64,000 nt of DNA from Elysia crispata (Eukaryota > Mollusca > Gastropoda > Plakobranchidae): the NCBI GenBank assembly GCA_033675545.1, contig JAWDGP010004021.1, forward strand, positions 70,001 through 134,000, in the 5' to 3' direction. A program made the position numbers and the translations under genes. A model generated the notes under the pieces. The model saw only the letters and a list, made by a program, of their open reading frames with translations. It was not told the origin of the DNA and ran no database searches. Shown one piece after another: positions 15,541-28,102 of this stretch. Within the stretch, counting starts at the first letter, position 1. Each line of letters opens with the position of its first letter.

Positions 15541-18500
15541 TACTTGCCTCTGTAGACCTGTAGGAGATGCTTCTTAGTGCTTCTTGTCTGTACTAGACAC
15601 TGTATATCAGTAAGACGTGTTTCTTGTCTATACTAGCCAATGTAGATCAGTAACACATGTTTCTTGTCTGTACTAGCCAATGTAGATTAGTAAAAATTGT
15701 TTCTTGTCTATACTAGCAAGTGTAGATCAGTAACACATGTTTCTTGTCTATACTAGACACTGTAGATCAGTAAGACATGTTTCTTGTCTGTACTTGCCAG
15801 TGTAGATCAGTAAGACATGCTTCTTGTCTATACTAGCCACTGTAGATCAGTAACACATGTTTCTTGTCTGTACTAGCCAGTGTAGATCAGTAAGACATGC
15901 TCTTGTCTATACTAGCCAGTGTAGATCAGTAACACATGTTTCTTGTCTTTACTAGACTCTGTAGGTCAGTAACACATGTTTCTTGTCTGTACTAGCCAGT
16001 GTAGATCAGTAAGACATGCTTCTTGTCTGTACTAGCCAGTGTAGATCAGTAAGACATGCTCTTGTCTGCACTAGCCAATGTAGATCAGTGAGACATGTTT
16101 CTTGTCTACACTAGCCAATGTAGATCAGTAAGACATGCTCTTGTCTGCACTAGTCAATGTAGATCAGTAAGACATGATTCTTGTTTTTACTAGCCAGTGT
16201 AGATCAATAAGACATGTTTCTTGTCTATACTAGCCAGTGTAGGTCAGTAAGACATGTTTCTTGTCTATACTAGCCAGTGTAGATCAATAAGACATGTTTC
16301 TTGTCTATACTAGCCAGTGTAGATCAGTAAGACATGTTTCTTGTCTATACTAGCCAGTGTAGATCAGTAACACATGTTTCTTGTCTATACTAGCCAGTGT
16401 AGATCAGTAAGACATGTTTCTTGTCTATACTAGCCAGTGTAGATCAATAAGACATGTTTCTTGTCTATACTAGCCAGTGTAGATCAGTAAGACATGTTTC
16501 TTGTCTATACTAGCCAGTGTAAATCAGTAAGACATGTTTCTTATCTATACTAGCCAGTGTAGATCAATAAGACATGTTTCTTGTCTATACTAGCCAGTGC
16601 AGATCAGTAAGACATGTTTCTTGTCTATACTAGCCAGTGTAGATCAGTAAGCCATGTTTCTTGTCTATACTAGCCAGTGTAGATCAGTAAGACATGTTTC
16701 TTGTCTATACTAGCCAGTGTAGATCAGTAAGACATGTTTCTTGTCTATACTAGCCAGTGTAGATCAGTAAGACATGTTTCTTGTCTATACTAGCCAGTGT
16801 AGATCAGTAAGACATGTTTCTTGTCTATACTAGCCAGTGTAGATCAATAAGACATGTTTCTTGTCCATACTAGCCAGTGTAGATCAATAAGACATGTTTC
16901 TTGTCTATACTAGCCAGTGTAGATCAGTAAGACATGTTTCTTGTCTATACCAGCCAGTGTAGATCAGTAAGACATGTTTCTTGTCTATACCAGCCAGTGT
17001 AGATCAGTAACACATGTTTCTTGTCTATACCAGCCAGTGTAGATCAGTAACACATGTTTCTTGTCTATACCAGCCAGTGTAGATCAGTAACACATGTTTC
17101 TTGTCTATACTAGCCAGTGTAGATCAGTAAGACATGTTTCCTGTCTATACTAGCCAGTGTAGATCAGTAAGACATTTTTCCTGTCTATACTAGCCAGTGT
17201 AGATCAGTAAGACATGTTTCGTGTCTATACTAGCCAGTGTAGATCAGTAAGACATGTTTCTTGTCTATACTAGCCAGTGTAGATCAGTAAGACATGTTTC
17301 TTGTCTATACTAGCCAGTGTAGATCAATAAGACATGTTTCTTGTCTATACTAGCCAGTGTAGATCAATAAGACATGTTTCTTGTCTATACTAGCCAGTGT
17401 AGATCAATAAGACATGTTTCTTGTCTATACTAGCCAGTGTAGATCAATAAGACATGTTTCTTGTCTATACTAGCCAGTGTAGATCAGTAAGACATGTTTC
17501 TTGTCTATACTAGCCAGTGTAGATCAGTAAGACATGTTTCTTGTCTATACTAGCCAGTGTAAATCAGTAAGACATGTTTCTTATCTATACTAGCCAGTGT
17601 AGATCAATAAGACATGTTTCTTGTCTATACTAGCCAGTGTAGATCAGTAAGACATGTTTCTTGTCTATACTAGCCAGTGTAGATCAGTAAGACATGTTTC
17701 TTGTCTATACTAGCCAGTGTAGATCAGTAAGACATGTTTCTTGTCTATACTAGCCAGTGTAGATCAGTAAGACATGTGTCTTGTCTGTACTAGCCAGTGT
17801 AGATCAATAAGACATGTTTGTTTCTTGTCTTTACTAGCCAGTGTAGATCAGTAAGACATGTTTCTTGTCTATACTAGCCAGTGTAGATCAGTAAGACATG
17901 TTTCTTGTCTGTACTAGCCAGTGTAGATCAGTAAGACATGTTTCTTGTCTATACCAGCCAGTGTAGATCAGTAACACATGCTTCTTGTCTATACTAGCCA
18001 GTGTAGATCAGTAACACATGTTTCTTGTCTATACTAGCCAGTGTAGATCAGTAACACATGTTTCTTGTCTATACTAGCCAGTGTAGATCAGTAAGACATG
18101 TTTCCTGTCTATACTAGCCAGTGTAGATCAGTAAGACATTTTTCTTGTCTATACTAGCCAGTGTAGATCAGTAAGACATGTTTCTTGTCTATACTAGCCA
18201 GTGTAGATCAGTAAGACATGTTTCTTGTCTATACTAGCCAGTGTAGATCAGTAAGACATGTTTCTTGTCTATACTAGCCAGTGTAGATCAGTAAGACATG
18301 TTTCTTGTCTATACTAGCCAGTGTAGATCAGTAAGACATGTTTCTTGTCTGTACTAGCCAGTGTAGATCAATAAGACATGTTTGTTTCTTGTCTATACTA
18401 GCTAGTGTAGATCAGTAAGACATGTTTCTTGTCTATACTAGCCAGTGTAGATCAGTAAGACATGTTTCTTGTCTATACTAGCCAGTGTAGATCAGTAAGA

Positions 18501-20920
18501 CATGTTTCTTGTCTATACTAGCCAGTGTAGATCAGTAAGACATGTTTCTTGTCTATACTAGCCAGTGTAGATCAATAAGACATGTTTCTTGTCTATACTA
18601 GCCAGTGTAGATCAATAAGACATGTTTCTTGTCTATACTAGCCAGTGTAGATCAATAAGACATGTTTCTTGTCTATACTAGCCCGTGTAGATCAGTAACA
18701 CATGTTTCTTGTCTATACTAGCCAGTGTAGATCAGTAAGACATGTTTCTTGTCTATACTAGCCAGTGTAGATCAATAAGACATGTTTCTTGTCTATACTA
18801 GCCAGTGTAGATCAGTAAGACATGTTTCTTGTCTATACTAGCCAGTGTAAATCAGTAAGACATGTTTCTTATCTATACTAGCCAGTGTAGATCAATAAGA
18901 CATGTTTCTTGTCTATACTAGCCAGTGTAGATCAGTAAGACATGTTTCTTGTCTATACTAGCCAGTGTAGATCAGTAAGACATGTTTCTTGTCTATACTA
19001 GCCAGTGTAGATCAGTAAGACATGTTTCTTGTCTATACTAGCCAGTGTAGATCAGTAGCACATGTTTCTTGTCTATACTAGCCAGTGTAGATCAGTAACA
19101 CATGTTTCCTGTCTATACTAGCCAATGTAGATCAGTGAGACATGCTCTTGTTTGTACTAGCCAATGTAGATCAACAAGACATGCTCTTGTCTGCACTAGC
19201 CAATGTAGATCAGTAAGACATGTTTCTTGTCTGTACTAGCCAATGTAGATCAGTAAGACATGTTTCTTGTCTGTACTAGCCAATGTAGATTAGTAAGACA
19301 TGCTCTTGTCTATGCTAGCCAGTGTAGATCAGTAAGACATGTTTCTTGTCTTTACTAGCCAGTGTAGATCAGTAAGACATGTTTCTTGTCTATACTAGCC
19401 AGTGTAGATCAGTAAGACATGTTTCTTGTCTATACTAGCCAGTGTAGATCAGTAAGACATGTTTCTTGTCTATACTAGCCAGTGTAGATCAGTAAGACAT
19501 GTTTCTTGTCTATACTAGCCAGTGTAGATCAGTAAGACATGTTTCTTGTCTGTACTAGCCAGTGTAGATCAATAAGACATGTTTGTTTCTTGTCTATACT
19601 AGCTAGTGTAGATCAGTAAGACATGTTTCTTGTCTATACTAGCCAGTGTAGATCAGTAAGACATGTTTCTTGTCTATACTAGCCAGTGTAGATCAGTAAG
19701 ACATGTTTCTTGTCTATACTAGCCAGTGTAGATCAGTAAGACATGTTTCTTGTCTATACTAGCCAGTGTAGATCAATAAGACATGTTTCTTGTCTATACT
19801 AGCCAGTGTAGATCAATAAGACATGTTTCTTGTCTATACTAGCCAGTGTAGATCAATAAGACATGTTTCTTGTCTATACTAGCCCGTGTAGATCAGTAAC
19901 ACATGTTTCTTGTCTATACTAGCCAGTGTAGATCAGTAAGACATGTTTCTTGTCTATACTAGCCAGTGTAGATCAATAAGACATGTTTCTTGTCTATACT
20001 AGCCAGTGTAGATCAGTAAGACATGTTTCTTGTCTATACTAGCCAGTGTAAATCAGTAAGACATGTTTCTTATCTATACTAGCCAGTGTAGATCAATAAG
20101 ACATGTTTCTTGTCTATACTAGCCAGTGTAGATCAGTAAGACATGTTTCTTGTCTATACTAGCCAGTGTAGATCAGTAAGACATGTTTCTTGTCTATACT
20201 AGCCAGTGTAGATCAGTAAGACATGTTTCTTGTCTATACTAGCCAGTGTAGATCAGTAGCACATGTTTCTTGTCTATACTAGCCAGTGTAGATCAGTAAC
20301 ACATGTTTCCTGTCTATACTAGCCAATGTAGATCAGTGAGACATGCTCTTGTTTGTACTAGCCAATGTAGATCAACAAGACATGCTCTTGTCTGCACTAG
20401 CCAATGTAGATCAGTAAGACATGTTTCTTGTCTGTACTAGCCAATGTAGATCAGTAAGACATGTTTCTTGTCTGTACTAGCCAATGTAGATTAGTAAGAC
20501 ATGCTCTTGTCTATGCTAGCCAGTGTAGATCAGTAAGACATGTTTCTTGTCTTTACTAGCCAATGAAGATCAGTAACACATGTTTCTTGTCTATACTAGC
20601 CAGTGTAGATCAGTAAGACATGTTTCTTGTCTTTACTAGCCAGTGTAGATAAGTAAGACATGTTTCTTGTCTATACTAGCCAGTGTAGATCAGTAAGACA
20701 TGTTTCTTGTCTGTACTAGCCAATGTAGATCAGTAAGACATGCTTCTTGTCTGTACTAGCCAATGTAGATCAGTAAGACATGCTTCTTGTCTGTACTAGC
20801 CAATGTAGATCAGTAAGACATGCTCTTGTCTGCACTAGCCAATGTAGATCAGTAAGGCATGTTTCTTGTCTGTACTAGCCAGTGTAGATCAGTAAGACAC
20901 TTTTCTTGTCTGTACTAGCT
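15541..20920. repeat. 40-bp satellite-like array, about 134 copies, with a 1201-bp higher-order repeat
   Basis: The unit is TGTTTCTTGTCTATACTAGC followed by CAGTGTAGATCAGTAAGACA. Edge copies are diverged, central copies near identical. Marker variants are displaced by exactly 1201 bases: TTTGTTTCTT at 18381 and 19582, GCCCGTGTAG at 18681 and 19882, ATCAGTAGC at 19051 and 20252. So about 30 units were duplicated as one block ending near 19370/20570. It is non-coding. Confidence 0.97.
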
Positions 20921-21265
20921 GCGGTATATCACAAAATTGATGTGGAAATGAAAGGCAGGAGGATTTGTTTAAGATTTAAGAAACGTAAGGTAAAGGATTC
21001 CCTAGTTCAAAGCCTTATGTGATAAGATTTTGTTAGAACGAAGTTAAATTCGATCGATGTTCATATTTCTTCTTATTTTTGGTATGTTTCAACATGGTGA
21101 ACTTGTTGCCATTTTTAGAATTTCAAAAAAAAATTGTTTACAAATATTATATATTTTGTTTTTTTTTGACTCACATTTCCATATAAAATAATGAAGAATG
21201 TTTCTTCCACAACATTAAAAATTTAGTTCCTCTTTCTTTTTGTTTGTTTTGCTCTTTTCTCCCAG
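20921..21265. other. AT-rich DNA, presumed intron upstream of the 21266 exon
   Basis: The last 20 bases are a pyrimidine-rich tract (TTTTGCTCTTTTCTCCCAG), a good acceptor. Nothing else is recognised. Confidence 0.5.
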
Positions 21266-21876
21266 CGAGTTTAAGACGGCTGGCCAGTGTATGTTCAAGG
21301 AATGCGAGGGTATCAAAGGAACTGATGACGAGGAAAGGGCAGCGGCTCTGCTTGTACACTTGGCTAAAGACAAATTTCAATGTGGTAGGTTTATGTGTTG
21401 TTGACTTGTCATACCAGTTATTGCATGCAACTCAAATATTGAGGTCGCTGGTTGTGATCCCACTAAGAAATGTATTTATAATGACTTTATTCTTTCTTTC
21501 ACTTTTTGCCCAAGCACTAGACCCCTAACAAAAATTAATTTTTAAAAAATCGGGTTTTCTCGACCTATCACATTTCTCTAAGCTCCCTCTTACAAGTTCA
21601 CATTCTGTCTTTATCAGTGACTGGTCATTTTCTTCCGAATCTTTGCTTACAGTATTATATCGTCTCAACTGTTGAATTATCCTTATTGTTTCTCTCTTTA
21701 TACTTCTATACCTTTGATTTATTCATTCAGTGTTATTCTTCTGTTCCTCCCTGACAGACATCAAAGAGGAGGAACTCCTCGGAGGAGGAAACAAAGCCTC
21801 GAGCCTCCTCCAGAAACCCGTGGTGGGACTTCTCTCCGGTCTTCTGGTTATCTCCCTTGGAAAGATCATCCTGTAG
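21266..21876 (+). CDS. Last two coding exons (21266-21384, 21758-21876) of an unrecognised gene with a hydrophobic C-terminal tail
   Basis: Exon A (21266-21384) follows the acceptor CTTTTCTCCCAG and ends at the donor G|GTAGGT. It encodes 39 residues, starting EFKTAGQCMFKECEGIKG and ending KDKFQC, with three cysteines and an acidic/basic middle. Exon B (21758-21876) follows CTCCCTGACAG. Its phase fits exon A exactly (G|AC = Asp), and it reads DIKEEELLGGGNKASSLLQK and then PVVGLLSGLLVISLGKIIL before TAG. The tail is a 19-residue hydrophobic end just after a GGGN/ASS small-residue zone. That pattern fits a GPI-anchor signal (GGGN as possible omega region) or a tail anchor, and the cysteines favour an extracellular domain. 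Upstream exons were not found; they would lie beyond the 40-bp array or among the weak frames further left. The family is not recognised. The matching phase and two good acceptors are the main support. Confidence 0.6.
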
Positions 21877-22955
21877 AAGCCCAGCTCAGGAGTTGTTGCC
21901 CTTCTTCTAATATTGCTTTTGGTTTTTTGTTTTTTTTAAAGCATTGCTTGTTTTTTTTATAAATAGGTTAGTTGTAATCATAATCTAACCTAGTCGTATG
22001 TTCTTTTTTATCAATTGCTCCATTTTTTTTTTAAACTGGTATTGTTTGAGCTTGTAGATAAATGAATAAAATAATGAGATATTTAAAAAAAAAAAAAAAA
22101 GATCTTCCTGTAGCTCAGGAGTTGTGGCCCTCCTTCTAATATTGCTTTTTGTTTCTTTTAAAACCATTGCTTGTGTTTATAAATAGGTCAGTTGTAATCA
22201 AAATCTAACCTGGTCGTATATGTTGTTTTTTTTTTCATTGCAACAACTGATAATAATAATTTAATTTACAGGTAAATGAATAAATGAGAAAATAAAAAAA
22301 AAAGATCTTCCTGTAGTTCAGAAGTTAATGCCCTTATTCTAATATTATTTTTATTTTGTTTAAACCATTACTTGTTTATAAATATAGAGCAGTTGTAATC
22401 GTAATCTAACCCAGTTGTAAATTGTTTTTCTAATTGTTCCATGCTTTAAACTAATAACATTGGAAGTTATAGATGAATGAATAAATGAGAAATTAAGAAG
22501 AAAAAGAAAGATCTTCCTGTACCTCGGGAGTATTTGCCCTTGTTCTAATATTGTGGTTGTTTTTTTTTTTGTTTTTTTTTGTTTGTTTTGTTTTTTCTTA
22601 TTTTTTTTTTAATCCGGCGCTTATTTCATACTGGGTCATCTATTATCATAACCTAGTCATATGTTCTTTTTTTTTTTTTCATGATTACTCCAATGTTTAA
22701 AACAATAGTAGGCCTATTTGACGTTAAGGATAAAGAGGAAAAAGACAAAGAAAAATCTTCCTGTAGCTCAGGTGTTGTTGCCCTTGTTCTAATATTTTTT
22801 TCTCTTTTGAAATGAATTCCTGTGCTTTATACTGGGTCATTTGTAGACATAATCTAACCCAGTCTTTTGGTTTTGTTTCTTAAATTACTCCGGTTTTTAA
22901 AACTGAAGATGTTTGAGTTTATGGATAAAACAGTCAATGAGAAATTTAAAAAAAA
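21864..22955 (+). repeat. About five tandem diverged copies of the gene's stop-codon/3'UTR segment
   Basis: The word GATC(A/T)TCCTGTAG, which includes the last codons and stop of the 21266-21876 gene, recurs with a downstream block (CTCAGGAGTTGTTGCCC...TTCTAATATT) at 21864, 22101, 22304, 22510 and 22755. Spacing is about 203-245 bp. The first three copies contain AATAAA (22065, 22279, 22480) shortly before an A-rich run, including 16 consecutive A at about 22085-22100. The layout is of head-to-tail 3' ends, each with a polyadenylation-like signal. Confidence 0.75.
22065..22070 (+). promoter_or_regulatory. Probable polyadenylation signal AATAAA
   Basis: First AATAAA downstream of the TAG at 21874-21876, giving a 3'UTR of about 210 bases. 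Equivalent signals in the next repeat copies could serve as alternatives. Confidence 0.4.
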
Positions 22956-25900
22956 TGGTTTCCCAATCTAGAACAGTTTATACAGGACCTCACAGATCCA
23001 CAGGACCTCCCAGAGGCAGAGGCAATGGGAGGGGATGAAAGTTTCGAATTTTTAGTTGTAAACAAGAAAAAAAATCTACCATTTTACTAATAGTGCTATT
23101 TTTTTATCTTTACCGTTTTTCTCGTTACTAATGTCATGGTTGTATCATGGTGTAATCTTGTAATCTTTTTTTTTCCCATTTACAATAATTTCGAAATTGA
23201 TAATTTGGATGGACATTTTCAGAATTAATTACATTTCATTTTTCTCATGGATTTACAATGTGAGCTTTGTGTAAGTAAAAAGAAACGCTTTGGCTAATCA
23301 ATGTCTGTTTAATTTTTTTTCTATGTTCAAATGTTTCACAAGTCTATCCAAGTGCCTTCTATGTAGTTACTTCTGTCTCTCTATTTTCCAATGTCTTTAA
23401 ACAAAATCTTATTTAGGACACAGATTTAAAGTAATACCAAAACACTCTGATATATTTTGAAAATCTTTGAAATATTATTGTTTTCTTTTTTTTTCTTTGA
23501 TGAAAACTAGAATGAACTAAGAAAAAAATGGAATTTTTTTTTTCATACTATTTTAGTAGAAGGCTAGGTCTTATTATTTTTTGTACATAAAGCTAATCCA
23601 GACCAAACTTTAGAAATGAGTCTATAATAGTATCAGAACTACACGTTACTCAAACATATCTTTCTGCCTTTTTTTATGTTTTTTTTTGTTTTTGTTTTTT
23701 TTTTTTTTGGGGGGGGGGGCACAACTGCAAAAAAAATATTCCTCTTTCATTAAGTCCCCACAGAAATAAAAAAGCTGCTAAAATTTTCAAATACGAGACA
23801 AAAGGAAACAAATTCTTAATATAAACTGGACCACAAAAACAACAAACCCATTTCAACTGAGGAGACTGCGGAGAATGATGACGCCATAACACGAGGATGG
23901 AGCGAGGTTATATATTGATGAGATTCTACAAATGTTCAAATTCTTTCGGTTCAGGACTTTATTCAATGCACATCCGCAACATAGAAGATGTGGATAGAAA
24001 CGAGTAAATACAGGTGTAGTACTGGTCTCTTCTTTTTTTTTTCTTTTTATTCCGCGATAAAGTAAGCTTTTCTGAGGCCTGCGTGTTCTGAGAAACTAAT
24101 CCACATAACTCGAGCGAAGGTAAATAGATGTGAAATTGGCAATAAGTAAAGAGAAAAAAGCTTAATAATGTAATTTATTTGGCATAACTCTAGGCCTATT
24201 TGTACATAAGAAAATTTCTGGGTTGGAACTCGTAACATAACAGGGTCTGATTTCAAACTCGTTCAAGAACAGAATAAAGATATGCATACCCCCTTCCCAC
24301 CCCCCCCCCCCCCAAAAAACAAAACACAAAACAAATGTCAACAAAGAAACACATGGTTTTATACGAGTGACATGTTATATGTCAAAAGAAACAAGGTAGG
24401 TTGAGCTTTTGGGTGTGTGTGTGTAGAGAGAGGATGAGTGAGAGAGTGAGAGAGAAAGGATTGGGCAGAGAAGGCAAGGGCTGTTGTGACATGTTGGAAT
24501 ATATGTAACTCTACCCTTTTAGGAGGTTATTCGTGTCTGAAACGGAGACAGACATGTGACCGAAAAACATGCAAGGGAGGTAACACCATTTGTAGATTTA
24601 GACGATGCCATAATAACAGTTATTTCCCTTATAAACTTTGACGCGCCCTAACGCTAAGGCTTTTTAACGGTGACGTAATTTCAGGATTATTATCAGAGGA
24701 ACTGTTATCAAATGTCCGACTTCCTTGAAAAACTAGAAATTACACGATCAAATAAATTCACAAATGTCCAATTTTCACATCAAATCGCTAGTAGCACCCC
24801 ATTAATATGTGGCAGAAATTAGGAAAAGAGAAAAAAATAAGTTGACAATATTTTTGGAACCACACGCCTCTGAAAAGTAATGTTAGATTTTTCTAGAACT
24901 TGCTTAATTAATCTTAACCCTAACCCAATTATGATTGTCATGTATATTTCTTCACTATTCATCCCGCTATGCCTTTTTGTCAGAGCTTATTAAAGTCGTC
25001 CTTTTGCCAAACAATTCCCACAATAGAAAGTTTAGGTTTAGATCTAACATGGATTCTACACAGCCGAATTTAGGCTGAATAAATTATTGTTACAATGAAT
25101 TTATTTCAAAGGGAAGAAATCCAACACTATGGAAATGTTGAAATACCGTCAAGAATATAAATAATTGAACAGAGATATACTGTTCTTCAAACTTAATACC
25201 GAATACTTAAGATACTAAAACCTAATGGCATAGTCATAAATTTAAACCTGATTCAAGATTTATTGAATTTTTGCAATTAAATCCCCAGTTGTCTTTCTAT
25301 CGATCAAACATTAAGCTAGAAAATTGACTAAGAGTGCAAAGACCTTGCTCTGCCAGGGGAAATTAAAGTCAAATGAAGTTGGTTATGTGTGTTGATATAA
25401 TTATGTATGTCTGAAGCCAACATCACAACCACACTCTGCTCTTCACCCAAAAGCGATACTCAGATTAAATTTTGCTCCCTAAATGAAGCCGGTACCCATG
25501 ATCAAATTTCACTCTCCATCATTCTGAGATAAAAGAAAAAAAAGTTGGGGGTTAGACTCTACTCTCTATATGAAATTAAAAGACAGGTTTGACAACTTTC
25601 CACCATCTGAGGCTGGGAAGAAATTCACTTTCTCACGGAAGCCAGCAAAATAGAAAACATTCCATTCCTCATATAAAGCTGTTACCCTGGATCATCTCCC
25701 TTTGTTTTTGTGGCAGAAGTCTGTTGGGACGGAGAATGCCGTCCATCTGTTGCTGGTACCCAGTATGAACCCCGTGACACGGCATTAATTGCATGAACTC
25801 GTTGCGTGCGTTAAGAAGAGAAAAATAAACATTCAACAATAAAATAACAATACAGCAATTACAAAAACGCCACGAAAACAAACCAGACAAAACTATGAAA

Positions 25901-27987
25901 TAATGGTTTTTGTAATAGCAAAAATAATGCTATCGAAATATTTTGTTCTGGGGCGCGACTTATGTGGTATTATTGTTTTTAAAATACCGTGGGCTTTCTT
26001 ATTGTCAGATCTCGTATGATAATCACTATTTTTTTTCTATTTATTTCATCTTGCCTTTTTTATGATGTTGATAACGATTTTGCCATCTATCATGTATTTA
26101 TTAATCGTCTTAATGTGTATGCGTCTTACACATCTGTCTAACTTCGATTATTTTATTTGAAAAAGTCCCGGTCCAGCGGACAATCCATCAATACAAATAG
26201 TATCCACTATGAAAGGCGGTAATAATCATTACCCGGTAAAAAATATTACTCGGTAAAAATTATTACCAACCCATGGGGAGATAACAAGTGGACCAAACAA
26301 TGGAGAACCATAATGGCGCTGGCCCCGCCCACTTACGCTATAGGTTGTTACTTGGGATGCATTCGCCACCGCAACCATTTTTCTGTGTGGCAGTTGAACC
26401 GGAAAGAAGCAAGAACCATTACTACTGGATGAATTATGGTTGCAATTCTACTGCCAATGTTTTCAAATCGTTTTCCCGTGAATAAATGAAACAGAGTTAC
26501 ATTACATTAGAATTATTTTTTTTTTAAGACTAGAGAGTAGTAGTACAAAGTAATCAATAACTGGAAGGATAGGCGTTTGTTGATAAGATCTTTTGTTTCT
26601 GTTTAGAATTACCTCCCCTGCCCTCAGCTTGACAACAGAAAGTTCAATACCCTAGGATTGAGAAGGCTGTCTAAGTTAAAGGCTCATTTATCTCCTGCCT
26701 GCCAACATCAGAGAAAATAATTTAGAACTAAGAACAATGGTTTCTCTAGTGCAAGCCTCAAGATAACACTTTAGCCGAAGGTTAAGAAGAAACAATTCCC
26801 ACATTCTGCTCACGATGACGAGCCCAATAGTGTGAGTCAAGTTTTCCTGGCCTTGCTTGACTAATTTGACCTTAAGAGCTCCAGCAAGGTAGGGCTTGGA
26901 GCTGGGTGAGGATCCGAGCACTTCTCTCTTAACTAAAAGATATGTTCAAGGCACCCCTACCAAAAATAATAAATAAACAAATAAATAAATAAATATATAA
27001 ATTCGACAATCTATATCAGCGCATATAGTACTTCCGGTTTTCTGGGTACTATTTTTGGCGCTCCAGACTCTGCGTCGCTGGCTCTATTATAGTAGTAACC
27101 TTAGAATAAACTCTATCAGAAAGAGTTATGAATCAAGCATGTTAGTCAATATACTCTAGACAAAGAGAATGTGGCATTCTAGGGTAAAGTATGCATTATG
27201 TTATCGCAATCTACAATTATTCAGTTGAAAAAAATAAACGATAAAAAACTAAACATAATAATGTTTGTCTCTGCTTACTCGTGTTTCGAATTCGACATGG
27301 CAAGATCTATTCAATGCGCCATTTGTATTAAATCTTTGAACGTATCAAAATCAACGATTTTAAGAAGATAAGGAAGAAATAACCTGTATGTATCTTCGCC
27401 GTTGAAGAGCTGAACAAAAGAACTGGCTGTTGTAAGAGTAAAGTATTACTGTTCCCCCCAATCCTTATAGGTCGCTCAGTGTTTTGTAACAATAGTTCTG
27501 GCTGACAGGCCCATCTCAATTTGTTTCAAAGCTCTGTTTGGGAGATTTGTGTGGTTTTATTATAATTATCGCCATGTCAACCTCTTAAAGATCTGCGCTT
27601 ATGAACAAACATTAACAAAACTTGCACATAAATGAGATGGGCTGTGCCTTTAGCAATATCCTTGTATTTTCTGAATCAATTTTTTCTTGGAAATATTCTA
27701 GGTTCTTCTCCTAAAGGCGCCATAGTTATCTCCATAAAATAGGGATAAGTTAATCTGTGGTTTTCTAGAAACCGACTCAATTGGAGAAATCCTGTTATTC
27801 GGTACCTTTAAAATCTATTTTAAACATTGCTTTTAACAATTCTTGGAAGGCCACGAGTTTCCCGGAAAAACGTGCGTAAAGGTGCCTTGCGGGAATCCCT
27901 AGCTGCGCACTTGTTTAAACCTACATGAAAATGGTTGTTTCAAAAAAATCGAAATACAGATTTAGGTTTAAGAAGATAAAATATCTA
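22956..27987. other. 5-kb AT-rich unique DNA, no supported gene
   Basis: Homopolymer T/A runs, a poly-C run at about 24300-24313 and a short GT/GA tract at about 24414-24450. GGTAATAAT at 26219 and ATTATTACC at 26259-26267 bound an imperfect palindrome. A 65-codon plus frame at 26288-26485 overlaps a GC-box-like CCCCGCCCAC but has no donor or recognisable motif. Several 60-77-codon minus frames look random. Confidence 0.45.
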
Positions 27988-28017
27988 CGAGGGCAGGCTG
28001 ATAATTAAGTTCCGTTT
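27988..28017 (+). repeat. Mariner left terminal inverted repeat
   Basis: 30 bp, perfect reverse complement of 29332-29361. Preceded by TA at 27986-27987. Confidence 0.95.
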
Positions 28018-28102
28018 AATCATAACTTTTTAATTTTTCACAGCATATACATAAACAATACGTCAAACGAAAGCTTAATATCTCAGCTACATACTTAGCA
28101 CT

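Noticed and set aside
24910-24930. Telomere-like TTAACCCTAACCC
   Set aside because: Only two units; not an array.
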